A DNA stretch of 64,000 nt from Bacillus_BE sp042263505 (GCF_042263505.1 NZ_JBHKFI010000009.1:114478-178477); one strand, 5' to 3'; positions 8,677 through 17,019 are shown, counted from the stretch's first letter. Notes: generated by a model not told the origin, from the sequence alone. Translations and numbers: made by a program.

Positions 8677-8720
8677 AGAGGCACAGGCGGTGAAGAAATG
8701 AGACGCTGGCCTCTTTTTCT
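8677..8720 (+). terminator. Intrinsic terminator of ytfI-gerW
   Basis: AGAGGC and GCCTCT close a stem with an inner CAGGCG/CGCTG pairing, followed by TTTTTCTT. Confidence 0.75.
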
Positions 8721-8729
8721 TGAAATTAT

Positions 8730-9053
8730 CCCACTCTTAACGGACTTTTTGACTCCCACTTCAAGATTCTGAGAATACGAAGAAGATAAGTGGGAGATCA
8801 ACTGTCCGTAAAGGTCCGACGACGGACAGGATGTCCTTGTCAGGCGAAAGCCACAGGACGTGGCGCTATGAGCGTGATAAGTGAAATAAGATTTTTCTTT
8901 GGGCTTCAGCCCTTAGAAAAATCAATCAGGCTTTGCGTGACTAACCATCAGTGGGGGATGAGTGGCAGACTAAAAGCGCGACGTCAACACATAAGTCTGC
9001 ACACTTCACGTTCTGTGCGTCGAAAACTCCCACTGATGGAAGTTTCACTTTAT
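8730..9053 (+). repeat. Modular hairpin repeat, copy 2 (324 bp; modules A-B-C-D-E-F)
   Basis: A complete copy with all six modules. B contains GTCC..GGCGAAAGCC..GGAC, a hairpin with a GAAA tetraloop. C contains GATTTTTCT and AGAAAAATC around GGGCTTCAGCCC, a long nearly perfect stem-loop. E contains GCAGAC/GTCTGC. The flank at the left is ATTAT rather than TTTAT; the right end is TTTAT. The outer A stem has decayed (ACGGACTTTTT against ACTGTCCGT). It fills most of the gerW-tpx interval. Confidence 0.9.
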
Positions 9054-9092
9054 AGCTTTTTAATTGAATTAATCGAAATCAAGCAGTATTAT

Positions 9093-9121
9093 TTGCAATA
9101 TTTAAAATAAAAAGCTATATT
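9093..9121 (+). promoter_or_regulatory. Predicted sigma-A promoter of tpx
   Basis: TTGCAA (9093-9098), a 17-nt spacer and TATATT (9116-9121) lie about 35 nt before the tpx start. The -10 element overlaps the right arm of an AT-rich inverted repeat (ATAGCTTTTTA at 9052-9062 and TAAAAAGCTAT at 9107-9117) whose left arm begins inside the end of repeat copy 2. Confidence 0.6.
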
Positions 9122-9157
9122 TTTACTGTACATATATTGAAAAGGAGGAGAAGGATT

Positions 9158-9658
9158 ATGGCATCCGTTACATTTAATGGAAATCCAGTAACACTTCTTG
9201 GTAATGAAGTAAAAGTTGGGGATAAAGCTCCCAATTTTAAAGTATTAGCTCCTGATTTATCAGAGGTAACCTTAGATGGTACAAAAGGAAATGTCCGTTT
9301 AATCAGTGTGGTTCCATCCATTGATACAGGAGTGTGTGATGCACAAACTCGCCGCTTTAATGAAGAAGCTTCATCTCTTCCAAATGTTAAGATTTTAACA
9401 ATTAGCGTGGATTTACCATTTGCTCAAAAGCGCTGGTGTGCAGCAGCTGGAATTGAAAATGTTCAAACTTTATCCGATCATCGAGATTTGTCTTTTGGTG
9501 AAGCTTATGGTGTTGCGATGCAAGAATTAAGGCTCCTTGCACGTGCTGTATTTGTTGTGGATTCCAATGATGTTGTGACTTACGCAGAATATGTCAGTGA
9601 GGCAACGAACCATCCAAATTATGAAGCAGCTATTGAAGCAGCAAAAAGTGCAAAATAA
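9158..9658 (+). CDS. tpx: Thiol peroxidase Tpx
   Basis: A 166-residue atypical 2-Cys peroxiredoxin reducing hydrogen and alkyl peroxides with thioredoxin. The peroxidatic cysteine lies in PSIDTGVCDAQTRRF (about residue 60), the resolving one in FAQKRWCAA (about residue 94). The C-terminal YAEYVSEATNHPNYEAAIEA is typical of the family. An in-frame extension to 9137 is ruled out by the AAGGAGGAGAAGG ribosome binding site immediately before ATG 9158. It is a single gene between a repeat-derived interval and a strong terminator. Confidence 0.95.
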   Translation: MASVTFNGNPVTLLGNEVKVGDKAPNFKVLAPDLSEVTLDGTKGNVRLISVVPSIDTGVCDAQTRRFNEEASSLPNVKILTISVDLPFAQKRWCAAAGIENVQTLSDHRDLSFGEAYGVAMQELRLLARAVFVVDSNDVVTYAEYVSEATNHPNYEAAIEAAKSAK

Positions 9659-9679
9659 TGTCCCATTAATTTTTTATGA

Positions 9680-9730
9680 AGGGTGCTTTGTTTATCTGGA
9701 TTGGATAAACAGAGCACCCTTTTCTCTTTT
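9680..9730 (+). terminator. Intrinsic terminator of tpx
   Basis: GGGTGCTTTGTTTATC and GATAAACAGAGCACCC form a long, almost perfect stem followed by TTTTCTCTTTT. Confidence 0.92.
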
Positions 9731-9810
9731 AAATTCAAGTGGAATAACTTGTGAAGACAGGCATCAATCGCTACAATAGGTAAATAGAATAAAATCAGGA
9801 GGAATGAGAA

Positions 9811-10794
9811 GTGAAAGTCTCTCCGGTTGAAGAGTTATTTACCATTTTTAATGAAACAGCTGTCCTTTTACAAGAAGAGCTGTCATGTACATATTTAGAA
9901 GCACTAGCCGAAACAGGGGAAAATATTTTTCAACAGTCGGTCCTTCAGGAAGAATTAAGTGAATTAACTAGAAAAAGGTTAAAGAAAAGCTATGAATCAG
10001 TGAGTTTGACGAAGTTCAGTTCTGAAGAAATTCGCAAGTCTTTTCAACTCGCGATATTAAAAGGTATGAAAGAAAATGTCCAGGCTCATCATCAGATGAC
10101 TCCCGATTCCATAGGGCTGTTGATCGGGTATTTAGTAGCTAAGTTCATGAAGCAATCTTCATTTCGCATACTAGATCCAGCGGTTGGAACAGGAAACCTG
10201 CTTACAACTGTGTTGAATCAGCAAGGCAATAAAGTAATGGACGCTATTGGGATTGACATTGATGATTTATTAATAAAATTGTCCTATGTTAATGCCAATT
10301 TGCAAGAGCATGCCGTTGAATTTTTTAACCAGGACAGCTTATCCAATTTGTTCATCGATCCAGTGGATGTCATTGTCAGTGATTTGCCTGTAGGGTTTTA
10401 TCCTGATGACATTCGAGCACTTGACTATCAATTGAAGGCGGAAGAAGGACATTCCAATGCTCACCATCTATTTATCGAGCAAAGCGTGAAATATGTGAAG
10501 AATGGCGGGTATTTATTTTTCTTAGTTCCTTCCAATCTTTTTGAAAGTGAACAAGCTGGAAAACTCCATGAATACTTAAAGGAACAGGCTAATATTCAAG
10601 CTCTTTTGCAGCTCCCACTAAGTTTATTTAAAAATGAGCAATCTGCTAAAAGTATTTTAGTTCTGCAGAAAAAGGGAGAACAGGTTCATGCTCCAAAAGA
10701 GGTTCTTCTTGCAATGCTCCCCAGCCTTTCAAATGCTGTTCAGATGGAGAAAATTTTAAGTAAGATTGATCTCTGGATTCGGGAAAATAAATAG
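9811..10794 (+). CDS. ytxK: Class I SAM-dependent methyltransferase YtxK
   Basis: A 327-residue protein resembling N6-adenine methyltransferases. Residues 1-100 are helical; the SAM-binding motif I is LDPAVGTGNLL (about 124-134), followed by the acidic motif GIDIDDLLIKLS and the catalytic-like VSDLPVGFYPDD (about 190-201), where DLPVGFY replaces the usual NPPY/F. No target-recognition domain is present, so a classical restriction-modification role is unlikely. It sits between tpx and ackA as in B. subtilis. Substrate is unknown. The start is GTG 9811 behind AGGAGGAATGAG. Confidence 0.85.
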   Translation: MKVSPVEELFTIFNETAVLLQEELSCTYLEALAETGENIFQQSVLQEELSELTRKRLKKSYESVSLTKFSSEEIRKSFQLAILKGMKENVQAHHQMTPDSIGLLIGYLVAKFMKQSSFRILDPAVGTGNLLTTVLNQQGNKVMDAIGIDIDDLLIKLSYVNANLQEHAVEFFNQDSLSNLFIDPVDVIVSDLPVGFYPDDIRALDYQLKAEEGHSNAHHLFIEQSVKYVKNGGYLFFLVPSNLFESEQAGKLHEYLKEQANIQALLQLPLSLFKNEQSAKSILVLQKKGEQVHAPKEVLLAMLPSLSNAVQMEKILSKIDLWIRENK

Positions 10795-10814
10795 GGTACA
10801 CTCATTTTTTGGAT

Positions 10815-10866
10815 TGCCCTGCGGTTGCTTTTCTAACAAAGTAGCCGTAGGGCTATTCTATTTTTC
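10815..10866 (+). terminator. Probable terminator of ytxK
   Basis: GCCCTGCGGTTGC and GTAGCCGTAGGGC form an interrupted stem followed by TATTCTATTTTTC. Confidence 0.65.
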
Positions 10867-10921
10867 AATAAAAACAGGTAAAGTAAATTATGTGAATAAT
10901 CAGAAAATAATTACTTTATTG

Positions 10922-10935
10922 TGAAAACGTTCACA
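10922..10935 (+). promoter_or_regulatory. CcpA cre box upstream of ackA
   Basis: TGAAAACGTTCACA fits the cre consensus TGWAANCGNTNWCA at every position. It is centred about 56 bp before the start point implied by the promoter at 10950-10978, the location expected for CcpA activation, as known for B. subtilis ackA. Confidence 0.85.
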
Positions 10936-10949
10936 TTATAATTATGTTC

Positions 10950-10978
10950 TTGAAAGTATTCATTATCAATGATTTAAT
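10950..10978 (+). promoter_or_regulatory. Predicted ackA promoter
   Basis: TTGAAA (10950-10955), 17-nt spacer, TTTAAT (10973-10978), downstream of the cre box. This implies a leader of about 95 nt before the ackA start. Confidence 0.55.
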
Positions 10979-11079
10979 GAAAAATTGAGAGATAAGACAG
11001 GACTCTATTGTACAAAATAATAAAAACTTATTTGCAATAAGATTATTTGATGTTTTTAACAGAAGGAGCGGTTATAGAA

Positions 11080-12273
11080 ATGGCTAAAGTAATTGCTATA
11101 AATGCTGGAAGTTCATCTTTGAAATTCCAATTAATTGAAATGCCTAGCGAAGAAGTTATTACAAAAGGATTAATTGAAAGAATTGGATTAAATGATTCTA
11201 TTTTTAATATCACAGTGAATGATGAAAAACAAACAGAAACAACAGATATTCCCAATCATGCTGTAGCTGTAAAAATGCTCTTAGACAAACTAACAAATTT
11301 AGGAATTATTCAATCATTGGATGAAATTGAAGGAATTGGTCACCGTGTAGTTCACGGAGGTGAAGAGTTTAATGATTCCGTATTCATTACCGAAGAAGTT
11401 TTAAATACAATCGAAGAAATCTCTGATCTTGCTCCTTTACACAATCCAGCAAACGTTACTGGAATTAAAGCGTTCCAAGAAGTTCTTCCCAATGTACCAG
11501 CCGTAGCGGTATTTGATACAGCTTTTCATCAAACAATGCCAGAAAATGCATATTTATATAGTCTTCCTTATGAATATTATGAAAAATATGGAATTCGTAA
11601 ATATGGTTTCCACGGCACTTCGCATAAATACGTTTCACAAAGAGCAGGTGAAATGCTTGGCCGTCCTTTAGAGCAATTACGTCTTATTTCCTGCCATTTA
11701 GGAAATGGTGCAAGTATTGCGGCGATTGATGGTGGAAAATCTGTTGATACTTCTATGGGCTTCACTCCACTTGCAGGTGTGACAATGGGAACACGTTCTG
11801 GAAATATTGACCCAGCATTAATTCCATACATCATGGAAAAAACAGATAAATCTGCTGAAGAAGTACTAGATATATTAAACAAAAAAAGCGGTATGCTAGG
11901 GGTTTCTGGCTTCTCTAGTGACTTGCGTGATATTGAGAAGGAAGCAAATAAAGGGAATGAGCGTGCCGAGCTAGCCCTTCAAGTTTTTGCAAGCAGAATT
12001 CATAAATACATTGGGTCTTATTCAGCACGTATGAGCGGTGTAGATGCCATTATCTTTACTGCCGGTATCGGTGAAAATAGTGATACGATTCGAGCTCGTG
12101 TACTTAAAGGCCTTGAATTTATGGGCATATACTGGGATCCAACCTTAAACAAAGTTCATGGGGAAGAAGCTTTTATTAGCTATCCACATTCTCCAGTTAA
12201 AGTTATGGTTATTCCAACAAATGAAGAAGTCATGATTGCTCGTGACGTTGTTAAATTTGGAAACATTCTTTAA
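11080..12273 (+). CDS. ackA: Acetate kinase
   Basis: A 397-residue ASKHA-fold kinase making ATP and acetate from acetyl phosphate in overflow metabolism. Visible motifs are AINAGSSSLKF (residues 4-14), GHRVVHGG (about 87-94), VFDTAFHQTMP (about 145-155), the ATP-site HGTSHKYVS and HLGNGAS, and the Arg/Glu region TMGTRSGNIDP and TAGIGENSD. The start at ATG 11080 follows AGAAGGAGCGG; the upstream in-frame extension lacks a site. It is transcribed alone, with a cre box upstream and a strong terminator after it. Confidence 0.97.
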   Translation: MAKVIAINAGSSSLKFQLIEMPSEEVITKGLIERIGLNDSIFNITVNDEKQTETTDIPNHAVAVKMLLDKLTNLGIIQSLDEIEGIGHRVVHGGEEFNDSVFITEEVLNTIEEISDLAPLHNPANVTGIKAFQEVLPNVPAVAVFDTAFHQTMPENAYLYSLPYEYYEKYGIRKYGFHGTSHKYVSQRAGEMLGRPLEQLRLISCHLGNGASIAAIDGGKSVDTSMGFTPLAGVTMGTRSGNIDPALIPYIMEKTDKSAEEVLDILNKKSGMLGVSGFSSDLRDIEKEANKGNERAELALQVFASRIHKYIGSYSARMSGVDAIIFTAGIGENSDTIRARVLKGLEFMGIYWDPTLNKVHGEEAFISYPHSPVKVMVIPTNEEVMIARDVVKFGNIL

Positions 12274-12288
12274 TATTATCTAATTGCT

Positions 12289-12327
12289 AAGCAGCCGATT
12301 CATGAGGGATCGGTTGCTTTTTTTTTG
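12289..12327 (+). terminator. Intrinsic terminator of ackA
   Basis: AAGCAGCCGAT pairs with ATCGGTTGCTT across a 9-nt loop, followed by a run of T. Confidence 0.9.
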
Positions 12328-12381
12328 CTGAAAAAGGTGTGATATACTAAGAATATACTCCAATTGATGGGAGGGCTTTAC

Positions 12382-13230
12382 ATGTCACTTACTGAGAGAG
12401 AAAAAACCGTTTTCTTAAATATTAAGAAGTGGGAAGACCAGCTTTATGATTATGAACCAAATGATTTTCAACTCGTCTATGACAAATATTTGGAAAAAAC
12501 ATTTTCTTTGCTTCCAGAAGAGATACAAAATAAGTTTTTTACCGTTTTAGACCAATGGTTGTTTCATTTACATGCTATTATTCAAGGATCACAACTACAA
12601 ATGGATGCTAAGGAAAGAATTTTGGCAGCAGGAAGAGTCTTCCTTCCTGAAATAGAAACGATTGATGACTTAAAATCCTTAAACATCGATCAATTACAAT
12701 ACATAGCTGAACAACAAATATCCCGTCATCGTTTATATTCTCTTGCTCAAGGAGGGATCTCCGGGACAGGGGAGGTACTCCTCCTCGGCTCTGATATTCC
12801 AGCAATGGCTGTCATTAATTTAAGGGTGATTCAATTGATTGCCATGACCTACGGCGTTGAAATCAATAATCCGTTTGAAATGATGACCTCTTTAAAGATC
12901 TTTCATGCGGCAACCTCCCCTAGAAGGATGCAAAAAAGTGGTTGGGAGCAATTGCTTCGTGAATTAAATGAGCATGAGGATTATTATTTTTATCAAGGTC
13001 AAGAGGAAATAACGGATATTTCATGGATGGAGCAACCTTTGACTCATATGTTGAAAGCGTTTTTGATATTATTATTAAGGAAAAAATCAATGCGAGGAGT
13101 TCCGATTTTAAGCATGGCAATTGGTGCTGGAGCTAACTATCAACTTACTAGAAAAGTAACAGATTTTGCCCATAATTATTATCAATGGCGATATTTATTA
13201 TCAAAAGAGGAGAATTTATATGAGTACTGA
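12382..13230 (+). CDS. EcsC family protein
   Basis: A 282-residue protein of the EcsC family (named after the third gene of the ecsABC locus). The conserved core ISRHRLYSLAQGGISGTGEVLLLGSDIPAMAV lies in the middle, preceded by a helical N-terminus and followed by ATSPRRMQKSGWEQLLREL and a Gly-rich segment VPILSMAIGAGANYQLT. Two moderately hydrophobic stretches suggest membrane association. Molecular function is unknown. ATG 12382 has GGGAGGG 8 nt upstream. Its last 11 nt overlap moaB, so the two are translationally coupled. I do not recall this gene at this position in B. subtilis. Confidence 0.75.
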   Translation: MSLTEREKTVFLNIKKWEDQLYDYEPNDFQLVYDKYLEKTFSLLPEEIQNKFFTVLDQWLFHLHAIIQGSQLQMDAKERILAAGRVFLPEIETIDDLKSLNIDQLQYIAEQQISRHRLYSLAQGGISGTGEVLLLGSDIPAMAVINLRVIQLIAMTYGVEINNPFEMMTSLKIFHAATSPRRMQKSGWEQLLRELNEHEDYYFYQGQEEITDISWMEQPLTHMLKAFLILLLRKKSMRGVPILSMAIGAGANYQLTRKVTDFAHNYYQWRYLLSKEENLYEY

Positions 13231-13735
13231 GCAGCATAAAATGGAGGCACCTAAGAAAGTTCATTGTAAGGTCATTACCGTTAGTGATACAAGGAATAAA
13301 GAGACGGATAAAAGTGGTCGATTAATGATGGATCTCCTTAAGGAAGCGGGGCATCAAATCATGGATTATGTGATTGTAAAGGATGAACAAGAATCTATTC
13401 GTTTGGAGGTTCTTAAAGGATGTGACGATCCTGAGATCGACATTGTACTGACAAACGGGGGGACTGGAATTGCTAAGCGGGATGTTACGATTGAAACAGT
13501 GACGTCACTTTTTGATAAAGAAATCAGTGGCTTTGGAGAAATATTTCGCTTATTAAGCTATCAGGAGGACATTGGCTCTGCGGCTATTCTTTCTAGGGCA
13601 ACTGCTGGGGTAATCGAAAATAAAGCCGTATTCTCCACTCCAGGGTCGTCTGGTGCTGTGCGATTAGCAATGAATAAGCTCATTCTGCCGGAATTGGGTC
13701 ATGTGGTGAGAGAGCTTCGCAAGGATTTAAAATAG
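13220..13735 (+). CDS. moaB: Molybdenum cofactor biosynthesis protein MoaB
   Basis: A 171-residue MogA/MoaB-like protein binding or adenylating molybdopterin. The family signature is seen as VITVSDTRNKETDKSGRLM (about 16-34), the substrate loop TNGGTGIAKRDVTIE (about 77-91) and TPGSSGAVRLAM (about 144-155). ATG 13220 follows AGAGGAGAATTTAT, which lies inside the end of the upstream EcsC gene. No other molybdopterin gene is nearby, as in B. subtilis where moaB also stands between ackA and argG. Confidence 0.92.
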   Translation: MSTEQHKMEAPKKVHCKVITVSDTRNKETDKSGRLMMDLLKEAGHQIMDYVIVKDEQESIRLEVLKGCDDPEIDIVLTNGGTGIAKRDVTIETVTSLFDKEISGFGEIFRLLSYQEDIGSAAILSRATAGVIENKAVFSTPGSSGAVRLAMNKLILPELGHVVRELRKDLK

Positions 13736-13764
13736 ATTTTCAATCAAGATATAAATAACACAAG

Positions 13765-13805
13765 AAAAGCGCTTCACTTAAGAAAAATAAGTGGTGCGCT
13801 TTTTC
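13765..13805 (+). terminator. Intrinsic terminator of the ecsC-like/moaB operon
   Basis: AAAAGCGC..CACTTA and TAAGTG..GCGCTTTTT form a two-part stem ending in a T run. The hairpin may also serve the convergent gene 13826-14152. Confidence 0.85.
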
Positions 13806-13825
13806 AGTTTGGTAACATATACTTT

Positions 13826-14152
13826 CTACTGAAGCCTTTGTGGATTTTCCATTTCTGACATATCTTGATTGGTTCGGTACCATAGCCACAAATCGTTAAT
13901 GACAGATGCGAGCTCAGCAATTTCACTATTTAATTCACAGGAACGTTCAAAGCTGCTTTCATCATATAATTGTGCTTGCTTTAGATTGATTTGCTCCTCT
14001 AATTCGGCAATTCTATCTGGGATACTTCCGCGAATGGTTTCCCAGTGGAAAAGAATGTCTTGCTGCGTCTCTAAAGAAAATTCATCCCAATCCTTATCCA
14101 ATACTGGAACTGGAATTCCTAAGCGATCATCTTGTTTAAATTGGTTTTCCAT
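13826..14152 (-). CDS. Hypothetical acidic coiled-coil protein
   Basis: A 108-residue protein I do not recognise. It is acidic and largely helical: an N-terminal VPVLDKDWDEFSLETQQ segment, a heptad-like middle RIAELEEQINLKQAQLYDES (about 47-66) and a second helix SEIAELASVINDLWLWYRTN. ATG 14152 has GGAGG 8 nt upstream and is preferred over the in-frame ATG at 14167. It has no signal peptide or membrane segment. It is divergent from argG and convergent with moaB. Confidence 0.75.
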   Translation of the reverse strand: MENQFKQDDRLGIPVPVLDKDWDEFSLETQQDILFHWETIRGSIPDRIAELEEQINLKQAQLYDESSFERSCELNSEIAELASVINDLWLWYRTNQDMSEMENPQRLQ

Positions 14153-14277
14153 AACAATCGCCTCCATAATTAATAAGTTATCTGTTTCTTAATTCTACTA
14201 TACAATAGAAGAACTACTCTTGTGTATCCTTTGTTTGATTTGTTTGAAAAATTGTAAAATAAATTTTTATACATTTT

Positions 14278-14295
14278 GACGAATAAGTATTGAAT
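14278..14295 (+). promoter_or_regulatory. Predicted upstream ARG box (ArgR/AhrC operator)
   Basis: GACGAATAAGTATTGAAT matches the B. subtilis ARG box CATGAATAAAAATKCAAK at 13 of 18 positions and overlaps the -35 element of the predicted argG promoter. Confidence 0.6.
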
Positions 14296-14318
14296 TTTTC
14301 TCGAAAACTTTGTAAAAT
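14290..14318 (+). promoter_or_regulatory. Predicted argGH promoter
   Basis: TTGAAT (14290-14295), 17-nt spacer and TAAAAT (14313-14318). It is flanked and partly covered by two ARG-box-like sequences. Confidence 0.55.
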
Positions 14319-14351
14319 TGTTAAAATAGAAAAGTGATAAAAATTTACGTG

Positions 14352-14369
14352 GATGAATATTTATTCAAT
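14352..14369 (+). promoter_or_regulatory. Predicted downstream ARG box
   Basis: GATGAATATTTATTCAAT matches the ARG box consensus at 14 of 18 positions, contains the dyad TGAAT/ATTCA and lies just before the argG ribosome binding site. The pairing of a promoter-proximal and a downstream box fits arginine repression by AhrC. Confidence 0.7.
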
Positions 14370-14384
14370 TAAGGAGGAACCGCA

Positions 14385-15593
14385 GTGACAAATCAAAAAG
14401 TAGTACTCGCCTATTCTGGTGGGTTAGATACATCTGTTGCAATTAAATGGTTACAAGATCAAGGATATGCTGTAGTTGCATGTTGCCTAGATTTAGGAGA
14501 AGGTAAGGATTTGGATTTTGTGAAGGAAAAGGCAATTAAAGTTGGTGCTGTTGCCTCTTACGTGATAGATGTTAAGGAAGAGTTCGCTAATGAATATGCA
14601 TTAAAGGCTCTTCAGGCACATGCCCTTTATGAAGGAAAATATCCTTTGGTTTCAGCATTATCTCGTCCGCTTATTTCTAAGAAACTAGTTGAGGTTGCAG
14701 AGAAGGAAAATGCAGTAGCCGTTGCTCATGGATGTACGGGTAAAGGAAATGACCAAGTACGTTTTGAAGTTTCCATCAATGCTTTAAATCCAGATTTAAA
14801 GGTTCTAGCTCCTGTACGTGAGTGGAGCTGGTCTCGTGAAGAAGAAATCGAATATGCAAAGCAGAAAAATATTCCGATTCCGATTAATTTAGACAGCCCG
14901 TTCTCTATCGACCAAAACCTTTGGGGACGCAGTAATGAATGTGGAATCTTAGAAGATCCATGGGCAGCCCCTCCAGAAGACGCCTATGATTTAACGCAAA
15001 GTCTAGATAAAACTCCTGATACCCCAGATATGATCGAAATCGAGTTTGTCGAAGGGAATCCAGTTGCATTAAATGGGCAAAAGCAACCATTATCTCAATT
15101 AATTTTAAATTTAAATATGATCGCGGGTAAACATGGAGTTGGACGAATTGACCATGTAGAAAATCGTCTAGTAGGCATTAAATCTCGTGAGGTATATGAA
15201 TGCCCAGGAGCCATCACTTTAATTACTGCTCATAAAGAACTCGAGGATTTAACTTTAGTAAAAGAAGTAGCTCATTTTAAACCAATTATTGAGAAGAAAA
15301 TTACGGAAACGATTTATGAAGGTCTTTGGTTCTCTCCTTTACAAAAAGCATTATTTGCCTTTTTAGAAGAAACACAAAAATATGTGACTGGCACTGTACG
15401 AGTGAAGCTTTTCAAAGGTCATGCTATTGTGGAAGGAAGAAAATCCCCTTATTCATTATATGATGAAAAGCTTGCAACATATACCAAGGAAGACGAATTT
15501 GATCATGCATCAGCAGTAGGCTTTATCAATCTATGGGGTCTACCAACAAAAGTACAAAGCATTGTTCATAATAATAAGAAGGTGACAGTGTGA
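14385..15593 (+). CDS. argG: Argininosuccinate synthase
   Basis: A 402-residue ATP-dependent ligase joining citrulline and aspartate. The N-terminal PP-loop LAYSGGLDTSVAIKWL (about 8-23), the substrate motif VAHGCTGKGNDQVRFE (about 111-126) and DLDSPFSIDQNLWGRS-like segment NLDSPFSIDQNLWGRSNE (about 168-185) are intact. The start is GTG 14385 behind AAGGAGGAACC. Its stop overlaps the argH start by 4 nt (GTGTGA), so translation is coupled. Two ARG-box-like sites upstream suggest repression by arginine. Confidence 0.97.
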   Translation: MTNQKVVLAYSGGLDTSVAIKWLQDQGYAVVACCLDLGEGKDLDFVKEKAIKVGAVASYVIDVKEEFANEYALKALQAHALYEGKYPLVSALSRPLISKKLVEVAEKENAVAVAHGCTGKGNDQVRFEVSINALNPDLKVLAPVREWSWSREEEIEYAKQKNIPIPINLDSPFSIDQNLWGRSNECGILEDPWAAPPEDAYDLTQSLDKTPDTPDMIEIEFVEGNPVALNGQKQPLSQLILNLNMIAGKHGVGRIDHVENRLVGIKSREVYECPGAITLITAHKELEDLTLVKEVAHFKPIIEKKITETIYEGLWFSPLQKALFAFLEETQKYVTGTVRVKLFKGHAIVEGRKSPYSLYDEKLATYTKEDEFDHASAVGFINLWGLPTKVQSIVHNNKKVTV

Positions 15594-16963
15594 AAAAGCT
15601 GTGGGGCGGAAGATTTACACAAACAGCAGAAGAATGGGTCGACGAATTCGGAGCCTCCATCTCATTTGACCAGCAGTTAGTATTAGAGGATATAGAGGGC
15701 AGCTTAGCACATGTCACAATGCTTGCTTCCTGTGGGATTGTGACAGAGGAAGAAGCTGAGTTAATCAAAAAAGGATTATATGAAATTAAAGAAAAGGCGG
15801 AAAAAGATGAATTATCTTTTTCCGTTGAACTCGAGGATATTCATTTAAATATTGAAAGTCTTTTAACAGAAATGATTGGGCCAGTTGGAGGAAAGCTCCA
15901 TACAGGAAGAAGTAGAAATGACCAGGTAGCTGTCGATATGCATCTTTATTTACGGAACCAAGTAGAGCATATACTTGATCTTATTACGGAAATGCAGAAG
16001 GAATTGGTCACTTTAGCAGAACAGCATGTAGAGACGATCATGCCTGGATACACACATCTTCAACGGGCACAGCCCATATCATTCGCCCATCACTTACTGG
16101 CCTATTTTTGGATGCTAGAAAGAGATAAAGCGAGATACATTGATAACTTGAACCGAATCAATGTTTCACCACTTGGAGCCGGGGCTCTTGCAGGAACAAC
16201 TTTCCCTATCGACCGATATTTAAGTGCCGAGATTCTGGGCTTTGATTCTATTTATGAAAATAGCTTAGATGCTGTTAGTGATCGTGATTTTATTTTGGAA
16301 TTCATGTCTGCAAGTTCGATATTAATGATGCATCTATCAAGATTTGCAGAAGAAATAATCCTTTGGTCAAGCCAGGAATTTCAGTTTATTGAGTTATCAG
16401 ATAGCTTTTCAACTGGAAGTAGCATCATGCCACAAAAGAAAAATCCTGATATGGCGGAATTAATTCGTGGAAAATCAGGTCGGGTTTATGGAAATCTATT
16501 TGGATTGCTGACTATTTTAAAGGGTCTTCCGTTAGCCTATAATAAAGACATGCAGGAAGATAAGGAAGGAATGTTTGATACCGTTAAAACGGTAAGTGGT
16601 TCCTTGAAGATTTTCGCGGGAATGATCCGAACAATGAAAGTAAAATCCGCTCAAATGGAAAAGGCGACACAAAATGATTTCTCTAATGCAACGGAATTAG
16701 CTGATTATTTATCAGCAAAGGGACTTCCATTTCGACAAGCTCATGAAATCGTTGGAGAACTAGTCTTAATATGTGTGCAAAAAGGTTGTTATTTGAAGGA
16801 TTTGAACCTGGAAGAGTTTCAGAAAGCGAGCGCTTTATTTGAGGCTGATATATATGAGGCACTTGAGCCAAAGACAGCAGTAAAACGGCGTAATAGTGCT
16901 GGTGGGACAGGCTTTTCTCAAGTCTATCATGCGATTGAAAAAGCAAAAGAATGTATGAAATAA
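15590..16963 (+). CDS. argH: Argininosuccinate lyase
   Basis: A 457-residue fumarase/aspartase-superfamily lyase making arginine and fumarate. It begins with KLWGGRFTQ, carries the HTGRSRNDQVAVDMHL signature (about 104-119), PGYTHLQRAQPISFAHHLL (about 152-170) and the catalytic loop GSSIMPQKKNPDMAELIRG (about 277-295). GTG 15590 overlaps the argG stop by 4 nt, completing the argGH operon. Confidence 0.97.
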   Translation: MKKLWGGRFTQTAEEWVDEFGASISFDQQLVLEDIEGSLAHVTMLASCGIVTEEEAELIKKGLYEIKEKAEKDELSFSVELEDIHLNIESLLTEMIGPVGGKLHTGRSRNDQVAVDMHLYLRNQVEHILDLITEMQKELVTLAEQHVETIMPGYTHLQRAQPISFAHHLLAYFWMLERDKARYIDNLNRINVSPLGAGALAGTTFPIDRYLSAEILGFDSIYENSLDAVSDRDFILEFMSASSILMMHLSRFAEEIILWSSQEFQFIELSDSFSTGSSIMPQKKNPDMAELIRGKSGRVYGNLFGLLTILKGLPLAYNKDMQEDKEGMFDTVKTVSGSLKIFAGMIRTMKVKSAQMEKATQNDFSNATELADYLSAKGLPFRQAHEIVGELVLICVQKGCYLKDLNLEEFQKASALFEADIYEALEPKTAVKRRNSAGGTGFSQVYHAIEKAKECMK

Positions 16964-17005
16964 AAGAAGGGTAGACCAAATGATTGGTCACCCTTCTTTG
17001 TTTTT
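16963..17005. terminator. Bidirectional terminator between argH and the universal stress gene
   Basis: AAAGAAGGGT.GACCAA and TTGGTC.ACCCTTCTTT form a strong stem with A and T tracts on opposite sides, so it can serve both convergent genes. Confidence 0.88.
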
Positions 17006-17019
17006 AAATCTAATGAAAG

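Noticed and set aside
8883..8920. Hairpin GATTTTTCT..AGAAAAATC with GGGCTTCAGCCC taken as a terminator
   Set aside because: It is module C of the repeat, recurs in four copies at varied positions and orientations, and is followed by no T tract.
8790..9110. Frame starting MGDQLSVKVRRRTG (also at 38721-38909, and a related one at 51819-52037)
   Set aside because: It lies wholly in repeat modules A-F, differs in length in each copy and is lost where modules are absent, so it is a by-product of the repeat.
13869..14192. 107-codon plus-strand frame opposite the coiled-coil gene
   Set aside because: It is the antisense shadow of 13826-14152, which has the better start site and composition.
14168..14277. 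Second small gene upstream of argG
   Set aside because: The stretch is AT-rich with no frame of useful length and no ribosome binding site.
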